IMG/VR virus record: IMGVR_UViG_3300009177_000031
Span: 1-64,000 of that record
Source of the DNA: a virus
Strand: one strand, 5' to 3'
DNA length: 64,000 nucleotides
In this document: piece by piece, positions 14,292 through 23,434 of the stretch
How positions within the stretch are numbered: position 1 is the first letter of the stretch
Layout: every line of letters starts with the position of its first letter
Program-made: the position numbers and the translations under genes
The notes under the pieces: model-generated
Databases searched by the model: none
Seen by the model: only the letters and a program-made list of their open reading frames with translations
What the model was told of the DNA's origin: nothing

Positions 14292-16097
14292 ATGGCGCTT
14301 GTCGATCAGCACGGGCGAGAAGTCTCCGTCATGCCGGTGGATGCACCGGTATCGGAGCAAATCCAGAAGGCAGTCACAGCTGCAACGGAGGAGCTGTTCG
14401 ACAAGATGGATCGCGTGCTGTCGATGTCAGCACCACCGCCACCGAGCGCAAACGAGCCGAAGGGCTGGTACACCGATCCGTTTGCGCTTCTCGACTCGCT
14501 CGGCATGGGCTACCGCGCGAACCCAAGCCACGTGACGTACGAGACGCTTCGTCAAATGACGGAGCGCGACACGTTGCTTGGTAGCATCATCAACACGCGC
14601 ATCGCGCAGATCAGCACGTTCTGTCGCGAGCAAGAGAACAAGTACAGCGTCGGCAACCTGGTGCGTTTGAAGGGCGCCGATCGGCACAAGCGACGTCTGA
14701 CGAACGGTGAGAAGGATCGCAAGAAGAAGATCGAAGCCTACGTCGAGAACATGGGTGGCGAGCGCAACGTCACGCGCGACAAGTTTGGCAACGCGGTGAA
14801 GAAGCTCGTGCGCGACACGCTCTCGTACGATCAGGCGAACATCGAGAATCACTTCACGCGCGGTGGTGACCTGCACCAATCGCTCGTGCTCGACGCGACG
14901 ACGATTCGCATCGCCGATCAGACGAAGACGAACCCTCGCGGCATTCCGCTGAAGCCGTCCGACGAGAAGACGCACATCATGTACGCGCAGATCCTCAACG
15001 GAGAGATCGTGCGCGAGTTCACGCCTCGCGAGCTGGCGTTCCCAATTCGCAATCCGCGCTCGAACCTCAAGGTCGGTGGCTACGGCTTTCCAGAGCCGCA
15101 GCTCCTGATCCAAACCGTCACCGCCCACATTTGGGCTGAGGAGTGGAACCGCAAAGCGTTCTCGCAGGGCTCGACGATCAAGGGTGTCCTCAACATGCGA
15201 GGCAACATCGATCGTCAGAAGTACGACAACTTCAAGCGTCAGTGGACCACGCAGGTTGGTGGCATCACAAACGCGTGGAAGACGCCCATCATCAACAGCG
15301 ACGGCATCGACTTCGTTCCGATGCAGATGTCGAACACGGAGATGGGCTACCAGATGTGGATCGAGTATCTGGTCAAGATCGCGTGCGCCATCTACCAGAT
15401 GGACCCGACCGAGATCAACTTCGACCTGCGCGGTGGCAGTGGTACCGGTCAACAGCCGACGTTCGTCTCGTCAAACGAGGCGCAACAGAAGATGTCGCGC
15501 GACCGCGGTCTGCGCCCGCTGCTTCGCTTCTTCGAGGATCTGTTCAACCAGCACATCATCGATCGCATCGATCCTGACTTCGAGCTGGCGTTTGTCGGTC
15601 TCGACGCGAAGACGGAAGCGGAAGCGGTCGAGCTACGTCAGAAGCAAGGCCAAACGCACCTGACCATCAACGAGGTGCGCGCGCTCGAAGATCTGGATCC
15701 GATTCCTGGTGGCGACGTCATCATGAATCCGACGTACACCGGCTACCTGCTACAGCAACAGCAAATGCAAATGCAGGGTGGCGCTGGTGGCGGTGGTGGT
15801 GGAATGCCTGGCATGCCTGGTGGGCAGCAACAGCAGCAACCGCCAGAGCAACCGTACGCGAATCGGTTTGGACACGCTGGTTCGCCACCGACGGACGGTG
15901 CGAAGGCCGGCGCGAAGAACCTGCAATCGATGTCGCACAACAAGCCGCAGCAAGACGACGTGCACGACGAAGACGACGACATCCGCATCCTGCGGCGTGA
16001 CGATTGGTCATCGAGCGTTCACGCATCGGTGCGTGACAACGACCTGCGTAAGAGCGAGCGGAACGCGGTGGCGGACTTCTTCGAGATCGACCTGTAA
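14292..16097 (+). CDS. Portal protein
   Basis: 601 residues, the usual size for a portal. It would form the dodecameric ring at the head vertex through which DNA is packaged and to which the neck attaches. Visible portal features are RDTLLGSIINTRIAQIS near the start, VRDTLSYDQANIE, PRELAFPIRNPRSN, the crown-helix run, PIINSDGIDFVPMQ, AIYQMDPTEINF, and the EAQQKMSRDRGLRPLLRFFEDLFN helix. The C-terminus is Gln/Gly-rich (about residues 490-520) and probably disordered. The start is ATG 14292 with AGGAG upstream. No terminase is found directly upstream, so it must lie outside the window. Confidence 0.92.
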   Translation: MALVDQHGREVSVMPVDAPVSEQIQKAVTAATEELFDKMDRVLSMSAPPPPSANEPKGWYTDPFALLDSLGMGYRANPSHVTYETLRQMTERDTLLGSIINTRIAQISTFCREQENKYSVGNLVRLKGADRHKRRLTNGEKDRKKKIEAYVENMGGERNVTRDKFGNAVKKLVRDTLSYDQANIENHFTRGGDLHQSLVLDATTIRIADQTKTNPRGIPLKPSDEKTHIMYAQILNGEIVREFTPRELAFPIRNPRSNLKVGGYGFPEPQLLIQTVTAHIWAEEWNRKAFSQGSTIKGVLNMRGNIDRQKYDNFKRQWTTQVGGITNAWKTPIINSDGIDFVPMQMSNTEMGYQMWIEYLVKIACAIYQMDPTEINFDLRGGSGTGQQPTFVSSNEAQQKMSRDRGLRPLLRFFEDLFNQHIIDRIDPDFELAFVGLDAKTEAEAVELRQKQGQTHLTINEVRALEDLDPIPGGDVIMNPTYTGYLLQQQQMQMQGGAGGGGGGMPGMPGGQQQQQPPEQPYANRFGHAGSPPTDGAKAGAKNLQSMSHNKPQQDDVHDEDDDIRILRRDDWSSSVHASVRDNDLRKSERNAVADFFEIDL

Positions 16098-16101
16098 GGC
16101 G

Positions 16102-18633
16102 ATGCAGCTCATCTTCAAAGCGACGAACGTCAAGCATCCGGGTAGCCGCGGTGGGCAATTCTGGATCGACGACAAGGGGCAAGCTCGCTACGACGAGAAG
16201 CCGACGGAGCAGAAGCGTCCGCACAAGTACCTCGCAATCGTCACGCTGTCGGACGGCACCGAGAAGCGCATCGAGCCAAACGACGACGAGCTTGACGAAT
16301 ACGGTCAGGTGATCGGTGGTCAGGCGAAGATTCGCGAGATCATCAACCGCGCACTGTTCGGTGAGTACGGCTTCAAGCCAAACGGAACCTTCTGGCAGAA
16401 GAAGGGCATCCTCATCGAGTACAAGACGCGCACGACAACGCGCGGCAAGACGGAAGTCGACGCGATCCAGCGTCACCAAGGCTACACGTCGTTCGAGTTC
16501 CGTGATTCGTCCGTGTCGCGCGCGTACGGCGCAGAGCTTCCGAAGAAGATCACGCAGCACTACGTCGATCCGAAGGACGTCACGTCGAAGCACGAACCGC
16601 TTCCGTCGAAGGAGAAGATCGAGCTTCCTGAAGGCGCGACGTCGGATCAACCGCCGATCGAAGAGATGAGCATCCACACCGTGCCGAAGCGGTTGCCGAG
16701 CACGCTGACGGCGATTGGCGAGAAGCTGAAGGACAACGAGAACCCAATCGCAATCGCCGATGCGTACCTCGATGCGACGTTCCACGCGCGCAAGCCGAGT
16801 CAGGCGAAGACGGAAGCCGGACAGACCAAGGCGCGCGCAGAGCGCGAAGGTCAGTTCAACGAAGTCATCGGTCATCGCAAGATCGAGCGGCTACCGATTT
16901 GGGCAATCGCGAAGTACGACTCGCCAGCGCAATTGCAGCAAGAGCTGTCGCGCGATGGTGGACGTCCGCTCACGACGCTCATCACGCTCGGCGTTTGGGA
17001 TGAGAACAACAAGAGCAAGCGCGTTCGTGAACAGCTCATAGCGGAGTGGTCAGGCTTCTTGCGCCGCTGGTCGCAGCGCTTCGCGAGCGTGTACGCGAGC
17101 ACCGATTCGTACCGCAAGTTCGACAAGCTCGAAGGTGGGAGCAAGGCTGCGCGCGATTGGATGCACGATCGCCAGCGTGACCTGTTCAACGAAGGTGTCG
17201 CCGTGTTGCTGGACGAGGCGAACAAGTACCAGGCGAACGACGAGCCGGCCGGACCCGACAGCCGATTCGATCTGAAGGTCACGAACGCGATCAAGAACCA
17301 CCTGGAGAAGAAGGCGAAGCAGGCCGCAGTCGAGGTGCACGGCGCGACGTACTCCGAGGATTTGGCCGAAGAGGAAGCGTTCAGCCCACCGCGCATGCTC
17401 ACGCCGCGCGAGCAATTCGAGCTGCGTCACTTCGAGCCGCAAGCGATCGAGATTCTCAATTGGGCGACGTCAACGCTCAAACCAGAGCAACGTGCGGCGT
17501 TCAAGTCGCGTTTGTGGATCGACGACTACGAGAAGCATCCTGACGCATCAGAGGAGCGCGTTTGGAACGAGCGACGTGCCGAGCGTATGCAGAAGCACGG
17601 TGAGTCGAACCTGCATTGGGGACGTCCGTGGATTCGCTCTGGCGACAGCGGCACCGTGCAGGCGATGAGCGACATGCTTGGTGACATCGAAGTGAAGCTG
17701 CGCGGTGGTAAAGGCATCGCGAAGCTTCGCACGCTGAAGCCGCAGCATCAGATGTACTACCTGGAGAAGTGGTTCAACGAAGCGCAGGAGCACGTTCTCA
17801 ATCAGCTGAAGACGAAGGGCGGCGGTCTTTCGTCTGAAGGCAGGGTAGTCGAGCGCTGGCTGCGTTTGGAAGAGAAGCTCGCGCACGTGAACACGAAGGA
17901 GATCACGGACCGCGTGCAGCACAAGACGGTGCAAATGCCGCTGAAGCCGGCTGCGCCGATCGTCGAGCACAATCGCGCTCACGAGAACCCGTCCGTCACG
18001 TTCTTCAAGCAGCCTGGAACGAACCGCGAGCTGGCCGAGCGTCTCGGCATCCTCGGCGATCTCGATCTGCCCATCGCGCTGAAGAACGTGAACCTTCCGA
18101 AGCAATACGAAGAGAAGCTGAAGCGCGTCGAGGACTACCATCGGCGTTTGCAATCGAACCTGAAGCACGTTGGCGATCTTGGTGTGCTTCGCGACGAAGC
18201 GCATGCGGCGATGGAGCGTCACCGCAACATGGGCTCGTGGTACCACTCGCCGAGCGGTTCGATGGAGTGGCATGAGGACAACGGCGTGGTTGCTCTACAC
18301 GAAGCGTTGCTGAAGCTGCACAAGACGAAGGGCGAAGACCAAGCCGCTGTCACCGCGTTTACGAACGCCGCAAACGCGCTCGGCAAAGAGCATCCGATGG
18401 TGCAGGACTACGCGCGACGTTTGGCGACGCTCGGCATGGATCCACCGACGAGCACTGATCTCGCAGCGTGGAAGGCTCGCTCACATTCGGCGTATCGCGA
18501 GCACGCGAACCGGTTGCACCTGATCGAGTTCGCCCAAGAGCAACGCAACGCGAAGAAGTCGATCCGCGATTTGCGTGATGCCTTCAAGAAGTGCATCGGT
18601 GCGTACGACGATCTCAGGAAGGCGTTCGTGTAA
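16102..18633 (+). CDS. Large head-module protein with N-terminal GSRGGQFW module and sigma-70-like region
   Basis: 843 residues from ATG 16102, four bases after the portal stop. Residues 13-34 carry HPGSRGGQFWIDDKG, the shared module. Residues about 320-410 resemble sigma-70 region 2: helical FLRRWSQRFASVY, then DLFNEGVAVLLDEANKY (Asp360 onward) and RFDLKVTNAIKNHLEKK. A later LKPEQRAAFKSRL near 480 recalls region 4. The rest is long, helical and charged. It may be a virion-packaged regulator or an assembly protein. The sigma resemblance is by eye and needs a profile comparison. The stop TAA overlaps the next ATG by one base. Confidence 0.6.
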   Translation: MQLIFKATNVKHPGSRGGQFWIDDKGQARYDEKPTEQKRPHKYLAIVTLSDGTEKRIEPNDDELDEYGQVIGGQAKIREIINRALFGEYGFKPNGTFWQKKGILIEYKTRTTTRGKTEVDAIQRHQGYTSFEFRDSSVSRAYGAELPKKITQHYVDPKDVTSKHEPLPSKEKIELPEGATSDQPPIEEMSIHTVPKRLPSTLTAIGEKLKDNENPIAIADAYLDATFHARKPSQAKTEAGQTKARAEREGQFNEVIGHRKIERLPIWAIAKYDSPAQLQQELSRDGGRPLTTLITLGVWDENNKSKRVREQLIAEWSGFLRRWSQRFASVYASTDSYRKFDKLEGGSKAARDWMHDRQRDLFNEGVAVLLDEANKYQANDEPAGPDSRFDLKVTNAIKNHLEKKAKQAAVEVHGATYSEDLAEEEAFSPPRMLTPREQFELRHFEPQAIEILNWATSTLKPEQRAAFKSRLWIDDYEKHPDASEERVWNERRAERMQKHGESNLHWGRPWIRSGDSGTVQAMSDMLGDIEVKLRGGKGIAKLRTLKPQHQMYYLEKWFNEAQEHVLNQLKTKGGGLSSEGRVVERWLRLEEKLAHVNTKEITDRVQHKTVQMPLKPAAPIVEHNRAHENPSVTFFKQPGTNRELAERLGILGDLDLPIALKNVNLPKQYEEKLKRVEDYHRRLQSNLKHVGDLGVLRDEAHAAMERHRNMGSWYHSPSGSMEWHEDNGVVALHEALLKLHKTKGEDQAAVTAFTNAANALGKEHPMVQDYARRLATLGMDPPTSTDLAAWKARSHSAYREHANRLHLIEFAQEQRNAKKSIRDLRDAFKKCIGAYDDLRKAFV

Positions 18634-20858
18634 TGCAGGTCATCCTCAGCGGCCACACGGTGCGCGCCGATTTGGAAGCAACGCCAATCGGCGCATTCGA
18701 CGTCATTCGTGACGACGTGCGCATGATCTCCACGGTGAAGCCGGTCGAGCGCATCTTCATCGAGCGCACCGAGACCGGCTATCGCGGCGTGCTGTACTCG
18801 AACGAGAAGCCGTTCCTGTTCGCGCTGAACGGCAACGGTTTCACCGCGAAGCCGATTGCGCAGGATGCGACGGTGTTCGCGTACTGCGACCGTTTGCAGG
18901 ACGAGGAGCGCGACCTGACGATGCGCCTTGATCAAGAGCGCGCAGACGCGGACATGGTGGATGTGAATCGTGTGATGTTCGAGCGCGACTCGAACCTGAC
19001 CGATGATGCAGCTGTGGCTCGCGAAGACGCGTCGCCTGCGACGCTGAAGGTGTGGGGACCGTCAGTCGACATCGCCGATCCAATCGAGCGCGTTCCTGGT
19101 GCGTATCGCAAGATGCGCCAGGGTGGATCGTCACTCGAAGGCAAGCGCAACAACGGCGTTTGCGGTGGCGGCATCGTGATGAAGGATGGGAAGGTGCTTC
19201 TCGTCAAGCCGCGTGGTGGATGGGGTGGCTACGATTGGACGTTCCCGAAGGGCTACCCGGCCGCAATCGACAACAACCATTTGGAGCAAACGGCGGTGCG
19301 CGAGGTGTGCGAGGAGACCGGCTACCGCGTCTTCGCCAATCGCTTCATCGGTCGCTTCTCGCACAACGATGGTGGTGTTTGCGACTACTTCTATTGCGAT
19401 GTCGACAACTCGAAGGAAGCCGGCACGCCGGATCCGCACGAGACGTCGGCGATCAAGTGGTGTTCGCTGGTCGAAGCGTTGGAGCTTCTCAACGATGACG
19501 TCGACGTGAAGATCCTGGCGCAAGCGAACAACCTGCTACCGCAATTGATCATCAAGTCGGAGGGCCACACCGGAACGATGGTGGCGCTGCATCTTCCGAC
19601 GGACATCGCAAAGAAGATCGCACTGAAGGGCGGTGAGGACCCTGCAAAGCTGCACATCACGCTCGCGTACCTCGGCAAAGGACTCAGCGAGCAACAGAAG
19701 AAAACCGCCGCTTCTGTGGTGCGCAGGTTTGCAGAGTCGATCGTCGATGGCTTGAAGGTGACGCTCGGCGGTGTCGGTCGCTTCAGTGCGAGCGGCACGA
19801 CGGAGGGGCGTGACGTTATCTACCTGTCGGTCGATTCGCCATCGCTCACGCGCGTTCGTCCAGAGCTGGCGAACATGCTGCGCGAGGCAGGCTTCGACTT
19901 CGACGTGCAGCACGGCTTCATTCCGCACGTGACGCTCGCGTACGTCGACAAGGACGAGAAGACGCCGATCAATCGCGTGGAGCCGATTGAGATCAAGTTC
20001 GACACGATCTCACTCACGATCGCGAACAAGCAGATGACGTTTCCGCTGAAGCTGTCGAAGCAGAACCAAGAGTTCTACGACGTGGGCCGGCGCAACTACG
20101 AAGCGCTGATGAAGTGGCGCGTCGATAAGCTGGAGAAGATGTACGGCGTCAGGTTGCCGATCAAGCCGCAGGAGTCGGCGACGTTCGTGCGTTTGGACAA
20201 GAGCCTCGATTACGAGCCAGTGATGGTGAAGGCGTTGCCGCGCATGAACAGTGACCAACGCGACGCGAAGAACAAGAAAGTCGGCGTGAAGCCGCCTGGC
20301 GCAGCGAAGAAGCAAGCCGGTGCGACCGGCAAGACGCGCTACACGTATCCGGCCGAGCAAGCAAACGCGAAGCCTGGACAGCCGCAACAGCCTGGTGGGC
20401 AACCGCAGCAACCTGGTGCGCCTGGACAGCCGCAGCAAGGTCAGGATCAGGTGCTTCCGCATCCTGACACGCCGCCGCCGCAACCCGAGCAAGCTCCGAT
20501 TGCAGCCGAGCATCCTGACAAACCGCCGCAGAACGATCCGCGTGGTCCCAATCCGCAAGAGCCGCAGCAACCGAAGCACACGATCAACATCGGCGAGCTG
20601 TGCGCAGCGCTCGGTGTTCAGCGCTCGGTGCTTCAGCAAATCGTTGCGCGCATGCAAAAGAACTTCGGCGCTGACGCGCGGAAGAAGTTCGTGTCGTTCA
20701 TGAGTGTGCAGCTGAAGCAGTTTGCGGACGAGCACGGTTTGGAAGGCGACTACTTCGGTTTGCTGTTCGATGTGCTCACCGGAAAGGTGCAGGAAGGTCA
20801 GCCTGCATCGCAACAGCAACCGCAACCGCAGGGAGGAAGCCGTGGCGCTAAAGCGTGA
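18633..20858 (+). CDS. Nudix hydrolase fused to 2H phosphoesterase
   Basis: 741 residues. Residues about 174-300 are a Nudix domain: GGGIVMKDGKVLLVKPRG, then WTFPKGYP, then the Nudix helix TAVREVCEETGY (Arg223, Glu224, Glu227, Glu228). The first Glu of the Nudix box is replaced by Asn in an extended loop. Residues about 315-440 are a 2H phosphoesterase (2'-5' RNA ligase-like) with HITLAYLG (His341, Thr343) and HVTLAYV (His432, Thr434). The N-terminus (1-140) is unknown. The C-terminus is Pro/Gln-rich (about 570-650) then a helical domain. Nudix enzymes hydrolyse nucleoside diphosphate derivatives; 2H enzymes open cyclic phosphates and include the anti-CBASS protein Acb1. The position between head genes suggests virion association. 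The substrate is unknown. Confidence 0.82.
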   Translation: MQVILSGHTVRADLEATPIGAFDVIRDDVRMISTVKPVERIFIERTETGYRGVLYSNEKPFLFALNGNGFTAKPIAQDATVFAYCDRLQDEERDLTMRLDQERADADMVDVNRVMFERDSNLTDDAAVAREDASPATLKVWGPSVDIADPIERVPGAYRKMRQGGSSLEGKRNNGVCGGGIVMKDGKVLLVKPRGGWGGYDWTFPKGYPAAIDNNHLEQTAVREVCEETGYRVFANRFIGRFSHNDGGVCDYFYCDVDNSKEAGTPDPHETSAIKWCSLVEALELLNDDVDVKILAQANNLLPQLIIKSEGHTGTMVALHLPTDIAKKIALKGGEDPAKLHITLAYLGKGLSEQQKKTAASVVRRFAESIVDGLKVTLGGVGRFSASGTTEGRDVIYLSVDSPSLTRVRPELANMLREAGFDFDVQHGFIPHVTLAYVDKDEKTPINRVEPIEIKFDTISLTIANKQMTFPLKLSKQNQEFYDVGRRNYEALMKWRVDKLEKMYGVRLPIKPQESATFVRLDKSLDYEPVMVKALPRMNSDQRDAKNKKVGVKPPGAAKKQAGATGKTRYTYPAEQANAKPGQPQQPGGQPQQPGAPGQPQQGQDQVLPHPDTPPPQPEQAPIAAEHPDKPPQNDPRGPNPQEPQQPKHTINIGELCAALGVQRSVLQQIVARMQKNFGADARKKFVSFMSVQLKQFADEHGLEGDYFGLLFDVLTGKVQEGQPASQQQPQPQGGSRGAKA

Positions 20859-23208
20859 TCTGATGAAAGCAACGGTGCAGAACCCTGGCTCGCGCGGTGG
20901 CAAGTTCTGGCGTGACGAGAAGGGCGTCATTCACTACGGCGAGAAGCCGGTGGAGGACAAGATCCAGGAGCGCGCGAAGTCGATCCTCGATCAAGTGAAG
21001 CGTCGCGCGCGTGGCAAGGGTGGCGAGATTGCGCTGTCGAAGCAGGATCTGGAGAAGCTGCTTGCGTCAGGCAAGTACGCGCTCGTGAGTGCAGGGCCGA
21101 ATCCAAACCACGCTGACGACAAGAATCTCAGCCAAGACGAAATCAAACGTCGCCACAAACAGCTCGGCGAAGACTTGGTCGATGCTGGCTACATGTTCAC
21201 GAACGTGACCGGTCACTACGGTGGAACCGAAGATTCGTACCTCGTGATGATTCACGATGCGGATCGTAAAGACGTCGACGAGCTTGGGAAGAAGTACCAC
21301 CAAGATTCGATCATCTACGGTGAAGCTGGGCACCAGGAGATGCGCTTCACTTTTGGTGAGCACGTTGGTACGATGCACACCGGTACGGGTTACGAAATCA
21401 AGAACGACGCTGACGACTTCTTCACGATCGTTCGCCATCCAGACGGAAGCTCGACGAAGTTTGCTCTCAACTTCGATTGGGACAAACGAGAGATTGCAAA
21501 AGCGCTCAAGCTGTTGTTCAAAGCAGAGAAGCCGGAAGAGAAGAAGCCGGCGAAAGACGAGAAGGGCGCTGGCTTCAACGAATCGATGGGTGAGCAACCG
21601 GTGGATGCACCGGTCGGATTCGGACCACGCATCGTCAAGTTGCCGATGCACCCAAACGCGGATGTGAATCCGAAGGTGCACGAGGCGAAGATGGAAGAGA
21701 AGAAGCAGCGCGAGAAGTCGCAACCGAAGCTCGCGCTGAAGAAGGGTGCTGGCTGGAACGATAAGGACGAGCGGATGTACCAGCACATCAAGGACAGCGG
21801 TGCGAGCGAGAAGATCGCTGCGGCTACCGTCAACAAGCAACGACGCAAGGAGGGCCGCGTGAAGAAGTCGAAGCCGAGTGTCACGCTGATCAAGGGCGTG
21901 CGTCCAGGTGCGAAGGGCGCAGGCTCACGCGGTGGCAAGATCGCGTACCACACTAAGAGCGGCAAGCCTGTGTATCAGTCGCAGGTGAAGAAGCAAGCGC
22001 CGACGTTTTCACAGATGGGCCACAACTGGACGAAGCACGCCGAGAACGCGGAGAAGAAGATCGCCGACTACAAGGCGGATCCGAACTCGAACAACCCGTC
22101 GCACTATCGTTCGTACGTCGGCGAAGCCGCAGGTAACCATGCGACCGCTGCGAAGCAGCATCTCGTCGCCGCGTTCTACCAGCATCACGCCGGTGACTCG
22201 GACAAGGCGAAGGAACACATGGCAGCGGCGGAACATCACGCCGAGCACGCGAAGAAGCACATGGAGACGTCGGCGAAGCACAAAGGTGACTACGGCGTCA
22301 AACATCATCACCAAACCGCGGTGCGTGCGATGAAGTGGTTCGATGCGAACCACGCATCGACACACGAAGCGGTGCACTACGGTCGCCATCCTGATCCTCA
22401 CATCGAATCGATTGCGCAAGACGCGCAGGATTCCGGCCGTCACGAGGAAGCCAAACGCATTCGTCACTCACAAGACGACGTCAAGAAGGCGCTCACGCCT
22501 AGCAACAACAACGGAGGAAACATGTCGAAGAACGAAGTCGCGGATCTGTTCAAGAGCGAGCTGGGCGAGAGCAACGCCAAGCCCATCACCACGTGCGTGC
22601 ACTGCAAGCACGACCTGACGCGAGACGATCTCAAGAAGGGTCTCGGCACGCACTTCGTCGCAGACGACAACGACAACCCGCACAGCGGTGGCGATGGTTC
22701 TGTCGAGGTCGTTCGCGGCGTTCCTGGCGCGAAGGAGAACGACGAAATCGCGCCGCTCTTGAAGGGTCTCAAGGGCAAGGAGGCCGGCGACAACGAGGAG
22801 TATCCGATCAGCAAGAGCGAGATGGCGACGATGGGCATGAGCGTCGACGGTCTCGATGATGGCTGGTACACGATCACCAAGAGCGAGATGCAGAAGCAGG
22901 CACCGGAGCATCTCGCGTACCTCGTCGATCGCAAGGAGCGCGTCGCGAAGGCGATCAAGCCGACGGTCAACGCGCTGAAGAAGGGCGAGGAGCCGATTCG
23001 CAAGGGTGACACGTCGCGCTCGACGACGGACGGACCGCACGGCTACTCGCCGCGCGCTGGCGGTGTTGTCGGTCCGAGCGGTGAATCGCTCGTGCAGTGG
23101 AGCGAAGGCTCGGACAAGCAGGTCGCCGAGTACATCGAGAAGTCCGGTCACGGCTACGGTCCTGGCAACGACGAGCCGATCCGCACGCAAGGTCGGGGGA
23201 CCTTCTAA
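20842..23208 (+). CDS. Mosaic head-module protein with two GSRGGK modules
   Basis: 788 residues from GTG 20842 (GGAGGAAG upstream, overlapping the Nudix-2H gene by 17 nt). Residues 15-36 carry PGSRGGKFWRDEKG. Residues about 70-220 are an alpha/beta domain (YALVSAGPNPN, GEDLVDAGYMF, DSYLVMIHDADR) that resembles the DUF3293 type. GWNDKDERMYQHIKDSGASE near 310 is a short helical motif known from other phage and bacterial proteins. A second module (residues 361-378, GSRGGK then HTKSGKPVY) leads to a His/Ala-rich helical region. The last 230 residues form a separate part (Cys pair TCVHCKHD) with its own internal start at 22522. Probably a multi-part virion protein. Confidence 0.65.
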   Translation: MALKRDLMKATVQNPGSRGGKFWRDEKGVIHYGEKPVEDKIQERAKSILDQVKRRARGKGGEIALSKQDLEKLLASGKYALVSAGPNPNHADDKNLSQDEIKRRHKQLGEDLVDAGYMFTNVTGHYGGTEDSYLVMIHDADRKDVDELGKKYHQDSIIYGEAGHQEMRFTFGEHVGTMHTGTGYEIKNDADDFFTIVRHPDGSSTKFALNFDWDKREIAKALKLLFKAEKPEEKKPAKDEKGAGFNESMGEQPVDAPVGFGPRIVKLPMHPNADVNPKVHEAKMEEKKQREKSQPKLALKKGAGWNDKDERMYQHIKDSGASEKIAAATVNKQRRKEGRVKKSKPSVTLIKGVRPGAKGAGSRGGKIAYHTKSGKPVYQSQVKKQAPTFSQMGHNWTKHAENAEKKIADYKADPNSNNPSHYRSYVGEAAGNHATAAKQHLVAAFYQHHAGDSDKAKEHMAAAEHHAEHAKKHMETSAKHKGDYGVKHHHQTAVRAMKWFDANHASTHEAVHYGRHPDPHIESIAQDAQDSGRHEEAKRIRHSQDDVKKALTPSNNNGGNMSKNEVADLFKSELGESNAKPITTCVHCKHDLTRDDLKKGLGTHFVADDNDNPHSGGDGSVEVVRGVPGAKENDEIAPLLKGLKGKEAGDNEEYPISKSEMATMGMSVDGLDDGWYTITKSEMQKQAPEHLAYLVDRKERVAKAIKPTVNALKKGEEPIRKGDTSRSTTDGPHGYSPRAGGVVGPSGESLVQWSEGSDKQVAEYIEKSGHGYGPGNDEPIRTQGRGTF
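22522..23208 (+). CDS. Possible internally initiated C-terminal product of the mosaic protein
   Basis: An in-frame ATG at 22522 is preceded by ACGGAGGAAAC, one of the strongest Shine-Dalgarno sites in the window. It lies exactly where the His-rich part ends and an Asn-rich linker (SNNNGGN) begins. Initiation here would give 228 residues beginning MSKNEVADLFKSELG, with CVHCKHD and a C-terminal GYGPGNDEPIRTQG stretch. Either two genes became fused in frame, or both long and short forms are made. The site is visible; use is inferred. Confidence 0.4.
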   Translation: MSKNEVADLFKSELGESNAKPITTCVHCKHDLTRDDLKKGLGTHFVADDNDNPHSGGDGSVEVVRGVPGAKENDEIAPLLKGLKGKEAGDNEEYPISKSEMATMGMSVDGLDDGWYTITKSEMQKQAPEHLAYLVDRKERVAKAIKPTVNALKKGEEPIRKGDTSRSTTDGPHGYSPRAGGVVGPSGESLVQWSEGSDKQVAEYIEKSGHGYGPGNDEPIRTQGRGTF

Positions 23209-23420
23209 TGTCGGTTGCTGCACTCTCTGAACGAGCTGTGCAGCAACCGATGGCTGCACGAAGCAAGCAGAGCATCGATTACAAACGCGGCGTTTGTCCG
23301 TGTTGTTCGCAACCGATGTTGGTGATGGCAAGCCAGCCTGAAGCACCGTGCGTCGATTGCTACGTAGAAGAGAAGCCGAAGCTTGCAATCGGAACGCAGC
23401 CCATTCCGGTTGACCGCTAG
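23208..23420 (+). CDS. Small zinc-ribbon protein, 70 aa
   Basis: The ATG overlaps the previous stop (TAATG). It contains GVCPCCSQPM and PCVDCYVEE, two CxxC knuckles about 22 residues apart, a standard zinc ribbon. It is followed by a short Pro-containing tail. It lies between the mosaic protein and the SNF2 helicase, and may be a partner of either. Function unknown. Confidence 0.65.
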   Translation: MSVAALSERAVQQPMAARSKQSIDYKRGVCPCCSQPMLVMASQPEAPCVDCYVEEKPKLAIGTQPIPVDR

Positions 23421-23434
23421 CTCGTGAGGAGCAG

